Source of the DNA: Pricia antarctica
Lineage (GTDB): Bacteria > Bacteroidota > Bacteroidia > Flavobacteriales > Flavobacteriaceae
Assembly: GCA_011050085.1 (NCBI GenBank)
Contig: DRGL01000009.1
Span: forward strand, 38,586-102,585
DNA: 64,000 nt
Reading direction: 5' to 3'
Each line of letters opens with the position of its first letter. Positions within the stretch are counted from its first letter, which is position 1. Positions 8,216-18,514 of the stretch are shown here, one piece after another. A program made the translations under genes and the position numbers. The notes beneath the pieces are model-generated. The model saw nothing but the letters and a program-made list of their open reading frames with translations. It was not told the DNA's origin and made no database searches.

Positions 8216-11200
8216 TCAATTATTACCTAAGAACTTTTTTTTTGAATCCTGAATTTGTTTTTTCACTGCTTCCTTCATTCTTCCTGGTAAATTTTGAGAT
8301 TTAATCCTTAAATCGGTTAATAAGCCTAAATATAATTCTTCATTAGAGCTACCCTTAGAAGTTCTTGTGTAATAATAATAAGCTAGCTTGTAATGCAAAT
8401 AGTCTCTTACTGGGTTGTTTTTCACCCTCTTTATAAAATTCTTCAAATGAGTTGGAAAACCACTGCCTTGAACATCTGCGTACAATGCGACTGAGATATA
8501 GGATTCTAAATCGCTTTTTGTAGAATTTAAGCCAAGTGAATCAGCCTTAATTTTAGATAGAATTACGGGAGCCAGTTTTGCTGATCCAAGATGCTTGAAC
8601 ATTCCACCTTGGACAAATATCGGTACGTCCATGAGTATTCTAGCTACCGGCATATTATTAGGGAAAGATTGAGGCAGCTTTTTATTAGTGAGAATATAGT
8701 CCAATAAATATTCTCGATATAATACAGTCCAAATTAGAAGATATTTAATTAGAGTATTATATGCATCCTTTTTTAACGAAAAGTCTTCCACGCCCTCTGA
8801 ATTCCTCAAAACATTGGACATAATAAGCAATAAACGCTCTAAGCTTACATCTCCATTTTTTTTTAGAATTTTGCCAGGCTCTCTTATGTCTAATAATCGC
8901 CTATTTTGAATCTCTTCCATCATCTTTTCCGATGGTCGATTCTCCTTTATTTGAACAATTTCGGTTCGCTTGGCAACTGACTCATACTTTTCATTTTCTT
9001 CAGATTTATCCTTATTTCTTATTATAAAAAATTTATCCCATTTGCCTTTCAATTGATCAGACACAAAGTCTGTTTTGCTAAATTCATTTTTGAATCTCTC
9101 AAAAATTGTTTCGAAAAGAGCTTTGTCACTTCTAGTAAGGCCAGTATAATAATTAATCTCATCACTAAATTTAAAGTATTCTTTTTCACTTAAAATAAAA
9201 TCTTTAAAGTCTGCATTGAATTCCATTCTTTTTGCAAGGAAAAAATGGAAAAAACAAGAATACATAAACTTGACCCGGTCCCCCTTAAATCTTATAAAAA
9301 TCTTCCTTTCCAGAAAGTAGTTTGCAATTACTGAGCTCTCATAATCAAAACCAACTAATTCATTTAAATAAGTCTCTATTACTCTTATAAACTCGCTATA
9401 TTTTAAAGAATAGTCATCTTCATCATTTATCAACATCTCCTGTGCTATTTTCGAAAGCAGCTGAAGTTTATTTTTGAAATCGAAAGTATTCCTGTAGATG
9501 TTTTCTTGGTTTAACTTCTCTAGAATGGTTTCTACATATATCTCTAGTAATACCGCACTATTAATTGGTTTTCTGTCATTATTCTCTGTGCTCCATAAAA
9601 ATAAAGAGACTGACATTGCCGTGGATGGTAGAGCATATGATTTAAAGTCACTGACTAACTTATCTAATCGCTCCCCTAATTGAGTGACATTGATTTGGGG
9701 AGTCCACATTTTCATTATTGACTTGATTTCCTTTGCACTCAAGTTCTGAATAAAGTATTTCTTAAAAGGTATTTCACAATACTTTATATAATCCATGGGT
9801 GGCATAGAACCGGAGATATTCCCCTCGCCGGTTGCAATTATTTGAATTCCATCATATTCTTCGGAGAACCTATTAACTCTTTTCAGTCTTTCAACATTTT
9901 TATCAGCTTCGTTATAATTCAGATTGTCAAGTAATAACACAATTTCCTTATTCTCAAGTAATTCCTTGACATCTGCAATGCTGCAACTAAGATATTCTCT
10001 AACAGCAGTAATAATTTCCTTATTCCCTAATTCATCTACATTTACGTAGGCCGGTATCCTACGAATATGTTGATACTCATCAACATATTCTCTAACCAAT
10101 CTATATAACAATACTGTTTTTCCACTCTCTTTGTTTCCGAAAAAAATATGAGAGTTATTTGATTTAACAATTTGACTTAAATTAATACAAACGTCATCCT
10201 CGGAAAGACTATTTCCTCTGTTAATTGGCGGTAAAACAAACGCTTCTTTAATTGAGGCAACTTCAATTTCAGCCCTCACACCAATCATGTGATTATCCAT
10301 TAAATCATAATGGTTACTCTTTATGGAATCAAGAATAGTCTGTGTAGTTTTTGCAAATATTTTTTCTTCTCTGTCAGGTATGGATTGACAAAAAGTTCCA
10401 TCATCATTTCCGCTAGCGTCTGTGTCCAAAACAAAACTTTTCGATTTATGTACGTACTTAAAGTACTTCACACAAATTTCATTTTTAACTAAGTCCGTAT
10501 CAACAATTGTAAAACCATTTGAATATCGACGGCTGTCGGAGCGAATATCATTTAAACCAGACGCAGCAATATTAACGAATGAATTACCAGTAACTCCACT
10601 GACCATTGCAGTAGAATTTTCGTGAATATCACCTATTAAGACCAAATCAAATTCTTTATAAATATGACTTGAAATAATACTATTTTCTATATCAGATAGA
10701 GCATCCAGTGGATGATGAAGTAAACAAACTTTAAACAGTGCCTTGTCAATAAATTCAGTTTGAGATATTAACTGTCTTTCACCAATGAGCAATGAACCTT
10801 TATCATTCTCATCATAACATCTCCATGACGAGTTTAAGCACGCTACCCCAACACTGGTTTCAGTATCATTTTCATTTAGCATAAATGAAGACCCAAACAT
10901 TGTAATATTGGAACGTACTCCAACATCCTTATAAAGTTCTCTTTCAAACTTTTTATAGGGTTCCATTCTTTTCATTCCCTCAAAATCTTCTTTTTCAATT
11001 GCAGACTTTATAAATTCGGAGATATTTTGATGATTTACAAAATATGCTTTATTCCCTAATTCTTCTCGAATAGAATCATTATCTCTTACGACATCATGGT
11101 TTCCGGGTACAATCAAAAAATTTTCTATAGGTAACCTTAACGCATCCAAAATGGGTGTTATGATTTCAGTTTTGAAAAATTTGAACGCCATTTCAGCAGA

Positions 11201-11377
11201 TTCGAAATCTTTTCCGCCAATATCGATGAGATCCCCAGTAAAAGCTATAAAGGTAATTTTGCCATCATCGTGTATATTACTTAGTTTTTGTATTAGGGCC
11301 TTCTTGATATATGATTTCCAATCATCAAGGTTTTTCTTGTTCAAATGAAAATCTGTCAAATGGATTATTCTAATCAT
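8216..11377 (-). CDS. Metallophosphoesterase-STAND NTPase fusion (1053 aa), candidate defence protein
   Basis: Residues 1-300 form a calcineurin-like metallophosphoesterase. The metal-binding motifs are all present: D9 and H11 in TDFHL, GDLID at 48-52, GNHD at 92-95, HHPLD at 221-225 and GDIHE at 249-253. A P-loop NTPase follows, with Walker A GNKESGKT at 414-421 and a Walker B-like IVLLLDN at 479-485. The C-terminal 500 residues are helical and probably the sensor. Effector plus STAND ATPase plus sensor is the layout of known prokaryotic immune NTPases, but this exact combination is my inference and no named family is assigned. A one-helix membrane protein is encoded 54 bases upstream on the same strand. 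It is intact, unlike many island genes. Confidence 0.8.
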   Translation of the reverse strand: MIRIIHLTDFHLNKKNLDDWKSYIKKALIQKLSNIHDDGKITFIAFTGDLIDIGGKDFESAEMAFKFFKTEIITPILDALRLPIENFLIVPGNHDVVRDNDSIREELGNKAYFVNHQNISEFIKSAIEKEDFEGMKRMEPYKKFERELYKDVGVRSNITMFGSSFMLNENDTETSVGVACLNSSWRCYDENDKGSLLIGERQLISQTEFIDKALFKVCLLHHPLDALSDIENSIISSHIYKEFDLVLIGDIHENSTAMVSGVTGNSFVNIAASGLNDIRSDSRRYSNGFTIVDTDLVKNEICVKYFKYVHKSKSFVLDTDASGNDDGTFCQSIPDREEKIFAKTTQTILDSIKSNHYDLMDNHMIGVRAEIEVASIKEAFVLPPINRGNSLSEDDVCINLSQIVKSNNSHIFFGNKESGKTVLLYRLVREYVDEYQHIRRIPAYVNVDELGNKEIITAVREYLSCSIADVKELLENKEIVLLLDNLNYNEADKNVERLKRVNRFSEEYDGIQIIATGEGNISGSMPPMDYIKYCEIPFKKYFIQNLSAKEIKSIMKMWTPQINVTQLGERLDKLVSDFKSYALPSTAMSVSLFLWSTENNDRKPINSAVLLEIYVETILEKLNQENIYRNTFDFKNKLQLLSKIAQEMLINDEDDYSLKYSEFIRVIETYLNELVGFDYESSVIANYFLERKIFIRFKGDRVKFMYSCFFHFFLAKRMEFNADFKDFILSEKEYFKFSDEINYYTGLTRSDKALFETIFERFKNEFSKTDFVSDQLKGKWDKFFIIRNKDKSEENEKYESVAKRTEIVQIKENRPSEKMMEEIQNRRLLDIREPGKILKKNGDVSLERLLLIMSNVLRNSEGVEDFSLKKDAYNTLIKYLLIWTVLYREYLLDYILTNKKLPQSFPNNMPVARILMDVPIFVQGGMFKHLGSAKLAPVILSKIKADSLGLNSTKSDLESYISVALYADVQGSGFPTHLKNFIKRVKNNPVRDYLHYKLAYYYYTRTSKGSSNEELYLGLLTDLRIKSQNLPGRMKEAVKKQIQDSKKKFLGNN

Positions 11378-11431
11378 TTAAGTATGTAATTATGTAAATA
11401 TTCATATGTTAAAATTAAAGTAACATTTGGA

Positions 11432-11656
11432 TTATAAAAACTTTGGAGTGACTAGTATTGCGGAAATGATACTAAGTAATACTCCGATAACAATAATCCA
11501 TACAATTGTTGAAGTGTTGGCCCTAGTCTTTTCCGTAGCAGCTTGAATTAGCCAATTTGAGTAGAGAATCTCCATTTGGATTTGCCTATCTGAATAGTGT
11601 TCTCGTTTCTTCTCAAAATTTATTTGCTTTCTTGATTTCTCTGCGCTGTCTGACAT
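11432..11656 (-). CDS. Small one-helix membrane protein (74 aa), partner of the STAND gene
   Basis: The first 50 residues are charged and helical (KSRKQINFEKKREHYSDRQ). They are followed by one membrane helix (STIVWIIVIGVLLSIISAIL) near the C-terminus, so it is a tail-anchored-like protein. It is encoded on the same strand and 54 bases upstream of the metallophosphoesterase-STAND gene, so the two probably form an operon. The role is unknown. It might anchor or regulate the NTPase at the membrane. Confidence 0.65.
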   Translation of the reverse strand: MSDSAEKSRKQINFEKKREHYSDRQIQMEILYSNWLIQAATEKTRANTSTIVWIIVIGVLLSIISAILVTPKFL

Positions 11657-11914
11657 AATAGTAGATTTTCTTGTAGACTTTGGTTTGATGTGACGCTGGC
11701 ATGCATTTTAGTAATCCTACAAATGGTGGAGAATTACCTACATGTGTAAATATCGTAAAGTATACTGGGAATCAAGTCGATATGAATTAAGCTTTATTAC
11801 AAGTAATTAACATATCGACTAACTGTAAGAATATATCGACGAATAGACACACAAGGAGTAGATTTGAAGGAAGTGCAGAAGGCTTCGTTTATTTGAACTT
11901 GGTTGTTATTATCG

Positions 11915-12292
11915 CTACATAACCTTACTCGCCAAATATCTTTGGACACCGTATACGTCTATGCTTTTGTTGAATTTCTTACTAACACTTGGTGTGTCCT
12001 CACTGGAAATCCAAATCTTCAACTCTGCATCCAGGTCAAAAGTGCCCGAGGTTTCCAATGAAAAACGCGAAATATTCTTTTAGGGCAAAAACTTATATTC
12101 AATTTTGCTACCGGTCAGACCTTGAATATCTACCAATATCAATTTCTTATTGGTGAACATGAAAATGTCTCTGAACAACGTAAACCCCAGTTCGATATTC
12201 TCATCCTCCACTAACAACCTGCCATATTTCTCATTTAGTTTCTCTGACGATACTTTGCTTGCGTTCCCTAATATTTTGTTGAACAATCCCAT
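11915..12292 (-). pseudogene. Bacterial PH-domain protein with in-frame TAA
   Basis: The frame reads MGLFNKILGNASKVSSEKLN to GSKIEYKFLP, then TAA at 12080-12082. It continues open as KNISRFSLETSGTFDLDAEL and on to DVYGVQRYLASKVM, with TAG at 11915-11917. The 125-residue whole matches the small bacterial PH-domain family, where a Tyr codon is expected at the TAA (KFLPYKNISRF). A single TAT or TAC to TAA change therefore broke an intact gene. The lone 70-residue N-terminal product would be half a domain. Confidence 0.75.
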
Positions 12293-12320
12293 CGTATTTA
12301 AATTTTAATCTTTCGTGGAT

Positions 12321-12934
12321 TTAAGCTTCTTTTTTGTAAGGCCTCAATTTTCCTGCCTGGCCCCTAATCCGTAGATATTTGTAATATGTCGCCCTGGAGA
12401 TATCCAAACGCTCGCAAATTTCCGTTACGGTCATTCTGCCCTCTTTAAAGTATTCCTCATAAAGTACCGCCTTTTGTCGATTTTCTTGCTCAGCCCTTTG
12501 GGTTCCCCTAGAATTTTTCCCCGACGTCTTGCCGATTCAAGACCGGCCTTGGTGCGTTCGATTATAATATCCCGTTCCAGTTGGGCCAGGGCGGCGAACA
12601 TATTTACCAGAAACTTTGTTTGCGAGGATTCCTTTGTAGTATCTATGAATGGCTCGGTAACACTTTTAAACTTTACGCCTTTTTCTTCGAGCTCGTTCAT
12701 AAGCTTAGTAAAATGGATAAGGTTCCTTGCCAAGCGGTCAAGCTTCCATACTACTATAGTATCACCTTCCCTGACGAAGTCCCAGAGTTTGGAAAGGCTT
12801 TTTCTCTCAGTGGCCATACTCGAGATTTTATTCGTGTAGATATTATTCCTCTCGACTCCCTCCTGAAGAAGTGCATCGATCTGAAGGTCCAAGTTCTGGT
12901 CCGAGGTGCTTACCCTTGCATATCCGAAAATCAT
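12321..12934 (-). pseudogene. Serine recombinase (resolvase/invertase), frameshifted before its HTH
   Basis: The catalytic domain is intact: S9 in GYARVST, then WKLDRLARN and FAALAQLERDIIIERTKAGL. At the A4 run (12472-12475) the frame slips and the open frame ends at 12431. Restoring one A continues it as KAVLYEEYFKEGRMTVTEIC and ISRATYYKYLRIRG to the TAA at 12321-12323. That is the normal C-terminal helix-turn-helix. As read, the protein has 167 residues and lacks DNA-binding specificity. Real mutation, slippage or a sequencing error are all possible. Confidence 0.75.
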
Positions 12935-13342
12935 CGCCCGAAAGTTTAAATAAACGTAAAAATAACAACTATTAGTTTAGTACGGTAATTTAAACTATTT
13001 GAGATTAAGAAACACTAAAAGTGCAAATAGTTCATATGAACGGCGGATTAAATGTACTTTATAAAAATATGCGTTGCATCCATTAAATACCAATCCTACA
13101 TTTTATTAGACAACTAACCCAGATTAATGGGTTAACTATACAACTTTCAAGTTTTGAACATTAGAATCACATAGCTTTGAAACATATAATTTAATTATTT
13201 GTTTAGTATCTAATTGTAATGATAATGGTCAGTATTTTATTAACCAACAAACAACGGTCGGGGGAAAACGGGTTCATCATCCGGGTGTCCACCAAGGGAG
13301 ATAGTAAATTTCAATATTGACTTAATTTTAAAAATAAGTGAT
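12935..13342. other. Intergenic between recombinase and metzincin gene
   Basis: AT-rich upstream portion with a 12-bp palindrome GTTCATATGAAC near 13029-13040. From about 13250 the composition rises with the foreign-looking gene that follows. The promoters of both divergent genes should lie here. No gene is seen. Confidence 0.4.
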
Positions 13343-16306
13343 ATGAACCGCTATTCAACGGCCATGACAGCTTGCCTCATGCTTTCACTGTCAGCTTGTA
13401 ACCCAACCGCCAATCTGCTATCTGCTCCTCCTGGACAGGAAGTGGTTTTACCAAAGTTCGTAGATCGCGTCCGCGAAGGAAATCTCTCGGTCATAACAGA
13501 ATTCGTTCTTACCAACCCGCCTGGAGAAGTTCTGGACATAACCACCTCTAACGTCTCGGCCGGAGGCCATCCTGTCATTCACTTACTGGACCAAAATACC
13601 GGTCAGCAACTTACCGTTGGCGAGACCAGAACCGAAGGCGAACCTGCCCATCTAACTTACAGCGGATCCAGCACTAAGTTCATTCTCGTGGTTCGCTCGC
13701 GTATTCAAAATGCTGGCGGTTCGGTCGACCTATTAAAAAATGGTCAGCCTTGGAAACAGGACGTCGAGTTCGGGGGCTGGCATCTTGCGTATGCAGAACT
13801 TCCGCGGTTCGAGCACCTACAGATGGTACACTTGCCAAATGGCGCAATCGGGACCCAGTTACTCTACGTACTAGCGACCAACAATAGAGACATAGCCTTC
13901 CGAACCAAGGGTGGCCGTCGCAGTGGCGCTCCAGACTTCGCCATCCCTTCAAATCTTGGTCGCCGAAATGTCATTGCTGGATCACCGCGCTCCGAAAACA
14001 TCGGTCGTGTTCGCATCGTCAGAAACGACGCAGGAGTGCTTCCACAGGTGGACGCAGATAATGATGGCCTAGGTGCTGAGCTCGAGGCAGCCCTCGGCAC
14101 TTGCGATGCGCTTACTGGATCAACGACCGGAATTGATGGCATCACATTCGACTGTAGTATCGCCACTGACGCGAAAGATACGGATGGTGACGGTTTGCGT
14201 GATGATTGGGAGGTTCTAGGACTAGAGCGTAGATATCTGCATTCAGCCAGCTCATTCGCAATTGAAGATCTACCCTTACCTGCATGGGGTGCGGATCCAC
14301 GCCACAAAGATCTCTTCATAGAGATTGACTTCATGGAAAAGCGGCCCAACGAAACTGCCCAACGCCTTGAACCAAGTAAGGCGCGACAGTTCGCGGCCTA
14401 CTTTGAAGACCAGATAAACGAACCTACGGCGCTGAGAGATGCGTTACGCGCCGTGGTACTCCGAAATCCGGATCGAACCCGCGGTATCAACGTACATCTC
14501 GATACGGGTCGCTCTCCTGAAACAACAGCGGATGCAAGATTATATGGGGACTGGGGCGGCTACACGTCGGTTCCACCGGTCATCGACGGAAATGGCGATA
14601 CCGTTGGAGCCGATTTCAAAACCGCCTGGACGGATAACATGTCACCGGCGCGGCGGGGTATATTTCGTTACATACTTGCCTACAGCTCTGGTGGCGGCCA
14701 GGTACCCATCAATTCATTTGCCGCCTCCGGTCCCATGAACAGTGCTTGGGTATTGGCCCATGAATTTGGCCATGGTATGGGTTTGGGACACTCTGGTCCC
14801 GCCGGTGCGACGGGTGTGGTGGACACGAACTGCAAGCCCAACTATCAAAGCCTAATGAATTATGCTTTTCAAAGTAACCCAACGGGATTCTCTGACGGAC
14901 TGGGCGCTCCACCGCTCAATAATATGGCACTGACTGAGTGGAACGCCGTTTCTCCGAGCAACACGGAATATCTCGATGTACTAGAAAGTGTTTTTAAATA
15001 TTGGGTGAACCGACAGACCGGAGATGTGGATTGGAACCGAGACGGTGAGATCGCCCCAAGCGGAACTACTGTGCGTGCTTACGCAAATTTCAAGCCCGGA
15101 GGAGGCGGGTGTGAGTATACAAGATACAACCAATCCTTGATTCCTCGATCAGGAAGTTTTCAATCTCCTGCACTAGCGCGTCTTGGAAATCGTCTTTATA
15201 GTTTTTATTCATCCCTGGGCGATGTGTTTTATACTTCATCAACAGATGCAGGGAATTGCCCTGTACCAGATATAACCCCATGTGCTACATGGGCGGAAAC
15301 AAAATCGGTCGGTGGCGTACCTGCCAAAAATGGTTTTGATATTGTCCGTACAGGAACGGGAAATAATGCGCAATTACTTATTGTAACTATCGATTCAAAC
15401 GGGAGGCTCTGGCAGAAACGACTATCGATTAACTCGCAAAACCAAGAAGTTTGGGGAGAGCGATCCATAATACCCCGTTCGGGCCTAGCGGCAGGGGAAC
15501 CATCATTATCCGATCTTGGTGGTTGTAAAATATTCTTAAGTTATCGTGGCGCCGATAATGTTGTACGGTTTAATAGGCTAAGTTGTTCAGATAATTTTAC
15601 AAATTGGAGCGGCGAACAAACGGCTGTTGATCAAAACAATGCCGAAATAAAAATGGCAGACTTTGCATCTCCTGGCTTAGGCCGTGCTTATCTCAGTGAA
15701 CCAGGGCTTGCCCAATTATATGGTGCATTTGCTAACACAGCAGGCACGTTGAATCTATATCGCTTCAATGAGTCCAGCAATCTTTGGGAAAACACCAATC
15801 TTCTAGATAGAAGACCCGGTCCAATCCAAGGCCGCCCAGCACTCGCTTGGACATCAGAAAACACGGCCCCTGATTTCCCAGGCCGATTCCATTTAATGTT
15901 TATCGATCGTGATATCACTATAGCCCACAGCGTTCGTGAGAAAGAACGCACCGTGCGCATGATGACATCTTATGTAAATGTTAGGGAAAATATCGATGGT
16001 ACGTTAACAAAAGATATAAGGGTTGGGCTTTACGCGCCTTTTGACAATGTTTGGAATTATGCTTTTGGAATCGACCTGTTCTTTGAACCTGGGGTAGATA
16101 GTAATTTACGAGCACTTCAAACTCTGGCTATCAATAAATCTGGAAGGTGGGCAAAAGTTCAATTTCGACCAAAAGCTGATGGAATAAATGATTTTACTAT
16201 GACTAATTACAATGATTGGAAAGTCATGAATTCAAGTCTCTGTAAGAACGTCGTGAATCCAGGTGGATTACTGACCGCCCCTGCCGTGAATTGTCCGGAC
16301 GATTGA
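13343..16306 (+). CDS. Metzincin-type zinc metalloprotease lipoprotein (987 aa)
   Basis: The N-terminus carries a lipoprotein signal (LSLSAC, Cys19). Two aspartate-rich calcium loops of thrombospondin type 3 kind lie at about 237 (DADNDGLGAE) and 279 (DTDGDGLRDDW). The zinc site HEFGHGMGLGH is at 473-483, followed by a Met-turn-like SLMNYAF, which is the metzincin signature. The C-terminal third contains repeated beta strands such as LFLSYR- and GRLWQKRLS-type motifs, probably a propeller or lectin-like domain. The first 1.75 kb is clearly richer in GC than the rest of the gene and the island, suggesting foreign or mosaic origin. It is expected on the cell surface or periplasm, and its substrate is unknown. 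Confidence 0.8.
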   Translation: MNRYSTAMTACLMLSLSACNPTANLLSAPPGQEVVLPKFVDRVREGNLSVITEFVLTNPPGEVLDITTSNVSAGGHPVIHLLDQNTGQQLTVGETRTEGEPAHLTYSGSSTKFILVVRSRIQNAGGSVDLLKNGQPWKQDVEFGGWHLAYAELPRFEHLQMVHLPNGAIGTQLLYVLATNNRDIAFRTKGGRRSGAPDFAIPSNLGRRNVIAGSPRSENIGRVRIVRNDAGVLPQVDADNDGLGAELEAALGTCDALTGSTTGIDGITFDCSIATDAKDTDGDGLRDDWEVLGLERRYLHSASSFAIEDLPLPAWGADPRHKDLFIEIDFMEKRPNETAQRLEPSKARQFAAYFEDQINEPTALRDALRAVVLRNPDRTRGINVHLDTGRSPETTADARLYGDWGGYTSVPPVIDGNGDTVGADFKTAWTDNMSPARRGIFRYILAYSSGGGQVPINSFAASGPMNSAWVLAHEFGHGMGLGHSGPAGATGVVDTNCKPNYQSLMNYAFQSNPTGFSDGLGAPPLNNMALTEWNAVSPSNTEYLDVLESVFKYWVNRQTGDVDWNRDGEIAPSGTTVRAYANFKPGGGGCEYTRYNQSLIPRSGSFQSPALARLGNRLYSFYSSLGDVFYTSSTDAGNCPVPDITPCATWAETKSVGGVPAKNGFDIVRTGTGNNAQLLIVTIDSNGRLWQKRLSINSQNQEVWGERSIIPRSGLAAGEPSLSDLGGCKIFLSYRGADNVVRFNRLSCSDNFTNWSGEQTAVDQNNAEIKMADFASPGLGRAYLSEPGLAQLYGAFANTAGTLNLYRFNESSNLWENTNLLDRRPGPIQGRPALAWTSENTAPDFPGRFHLMFIDRDITIAHSVREKERTVRMMTSYVNVRENIDGTLTKDIRVGLYAPFDNVWNYAFGIDLFFEPGVDSNLRALQTLAINKSGRWAKVQFRPKADGINDFTMTNYNDWKVMNSSLCKNVVNPGGLLTAPAVNCPDD

Positions 16307-17054
16307 GAATGGATAGGTGTTTGGGACGTGACGTTAAACTATAGTTTCATTTTTGATACAGATGGCTTTGCCATGGTCGCTGCCCTCGAGAAATATCCAC
16401 TATACTTTTCATAAGAACCTGTACCCCCGTCAAATGGGGTTGCCATTTCATAATCGACTGGGATACCACTAAGTGGCTAATTTGAGATTAGTTACTGGTA
16501 AGTTTATTTTTCGTATTGAATTAGAATTCATAATAAGACTTAAGTTCTAATAACGGGTTAAATCTATTATAAATGGTGCTGCGCAATCATAACTAAGCAA
16601 GGACAATTTCTGGCTAAATTCTTCATTTCTTTAACCTCAAACCACCAAAATACCTGTTATAGTTTGATTCGGATAAAGGCACCGGAGAAAATGCTCAGTG
16701 AAAAGATCATAATAATATCATCGTTTTGAAAAGTAATTTTAAATGAACATTTACTGGGACAAGTTTTAGCCTCCAAAGTTTTAATAAAGTTATTCCGCCT
16801 TAAATGAGCCAAAATCAAAAATTCCCACGATAAAATAAACAATTAAAAGATTCACAATCTACTCGATAAGTATGTATGGACGTTCTTTACAAAAAGGTAG
16901 GGACAAAAGTTGCCTTCTGTCCCTACAGAAAAAACTAAACTAACTCAACTCAAATTTTACATATCATAATATCCTAAAAACTTTCGGACTATGCTCATAG
17001 TTCATCCCTTCCATTAATAATCACCACATATTGATGAAATATTATATAAGCCCT
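16307..17054. other. Intergenic, no gene recognised (about 750 bp)
   Basis: This lies between the metzincin gene and the convergent sulfatase gene. It is AT-rich. A minus-strand frame at 16657-16842 has no supporting feature. No clear terminator for either gene could be assigned. Confidence 0.4.
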
Positions 17055-18449
17055 TTATTTCCCTTTTTCGGAACGAACAGACTTTAGCCACTTATAATGC
17101 AGCGCTAAAAGTTCACCCAATATTTCCGGATTGGTTTCGGCCAGGTTATTCCGTTCTGCGATATCATCTTCGAGATTGACCAAAAATAGGTCGGGAAGGT
17201 CGTTTTGCCCTGCTTTCCCCATTGGCTCCTTAACATTGCCGATCAGTTTCCAAGGCCCCTTTCGAACTGCCCATTGCGCAGTACTGTCGTCATAACCTCC
17301 TAACTGCCAATAAACAATATCGTGCTGTGATTTGGCACCATTGTCCAGAATAATCGGCATAAGGCTTTTACCATCAACTTTTTCGGTAATTTTCGATTCA
17401 GTAAGTTCTGCGATTGTACTGAACCAGTCCATTTCAGTGGCAACTTGGTCCCGTACTTGATTGACGGGTATAGCTCTTGGATAACGAATGATCGCAGGAA
17501 CACGAATGCCGCCTTCGAACATACTGAATTTACTTCCACGGTAAGGTCCAGCATTACCACCGCCCCAAAATGCGCGTTCTTCCTGCGAATGTCCATGATC
17601 GGATTGAAAAATTACTACTGTATCATCAGCAAGTCCAGCTTCGTCAAGATAGTCGAGCACACTTCCGATATTTTCATCGGTACTCGACACGAAAGCGGCA
17701 TACTCCTTTCTGGGGGTAGGTAAGTCCTTATAGTAATCCAACCATTTCTGTTTGCCCTGATAGGGATAATGAGGTGCGTTGAACGCCCAATAGATGAAAA
17801 ATGGTTCGTCCTTTTTTTGGTCGATAACCTGCTTTACCTCTTCGGTCATCAGATCAGTGAAATGTTCACCTGGATAATACACTTCCTCCGAATTTCTATA
17901 AAGATCATGCTTGTTGGGCCCGTCCCAAAAGAAAAAATGTGAATAGTTGTCGATGCAACCCCGCTGATGTCCAAAGAAATAATCGAATCCTTGCCCATTG
18001 GGCAGGTTTTGTTCCCGGTGCCCGAGGTGCCACTTCCCGATCAGCGCGGTATAATATCCGTTCTCCTTTAGCATTTCCGCCATGGTTATCTCTTCCGTGG
18101 GCAGCCCGTACTGTCCGCTCGCCTCGGCTCGTTCCGGGATCGGAACGTTATTGGGCAGTCCGGCTCGCAAGTTTGTCTTTCCCGTTAGAAGGGCGGCCCT
18201 TGATGGGGAGCACACCGGTGCCCCCGCATAAAATTGCGTGAACCTCACCCCTTCTTTCGCAAGTCTGTCCATGTTGGGGGTATGAAGGTCCTTGGCACCG
18301 TAGCTGTTTAGGTCAATCGAACCCTGGTCATCGGTCATTATGACGATTACGTTAGGTTTTTTGGAATTGGTTTGGGGCAAAACGTATAAAGGAAAAAGAA
18401 AGAACGCCAAGCCAAGTTTGTAACAAAGGTTTTTTTTTATTGTATTCAT
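17055..18449 (-). CDS. Secreted sulfatase (arylsulfatase type, S1 family)
   Basis: The 464-residue protein has a signal peptide (about 1-26). The metal-binding start of the fold is IVIMTDDQG (D40, D41). The formylglycine site is C80-S-P-S-R followed by AALLTG, the canonical C-x-P-x-R maturation motif. Later metal ligands are in VVIFQSDHGHSQ. It hydrolyses sulfate esters, presumably on a sulfated polysaccharide imported by the adjacent SusC/SusD pair. It is the last gene of a minus-strand SusC-SusD-sulfatase operon. Activation needs a formylglycine-generating enzyme encoded elsewhere. The exact substrate cannot be told. Confidence 0.9.
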   Translation of the reverse strand: MNTIKKNLCYKLGLAFFLFPLYVLPQTNSKKPNVIVIMTDDQGSIDLNSYGAKDLHTPNMDRLAKEGVRFTQFYAGAPVCSPSRAALLTGKTNLRAGLPNNVPIPERAEASGQYGLPTEEITMAEMLKENGYYTALIGKWHLGHREQNLPNGQGFDYFFGHQRGCIDNYSHFFFWDGPNKHDLYRNSEEVYYPGEHFTDLMTEEVKQVIDQKKDEPFFIYWAFNAPHYPYQGKQKWLDYYKDLPTPRKEYAAFVSSTDENIGSVLDYLDEAGLADDTVVIFQSDHGHSQEERAFWGGGNAGPYRGSKFSMFEGGIRVPAIIRYPRAIPVNQVRDQVATEMDWFSTIAELTESKITEKVDGKSLMPIILDNGAKSQHDIVYWQLGGYDDSTAQWAVRKGPWKLIGNVKEPMGKAGQNDLPDLFLVNLEDDIAERNNLAETNPEILGELLALHYKWLKSVRSEKGK

Positions 18450-18514
18450 CTAATTTATATAATTGGATTAAGGCAAAATCGTCCTATAATGGATTAAAGC
18501 ACATATTTTGCGAT

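Noticed and set aside
14001..14349. Minus-strand frame of 161 codons opposite the metzincin gene
   Set aside because: It is a shadow of a GC-rich gene. The plus strand has lipobox, calcium loops and zinc site.
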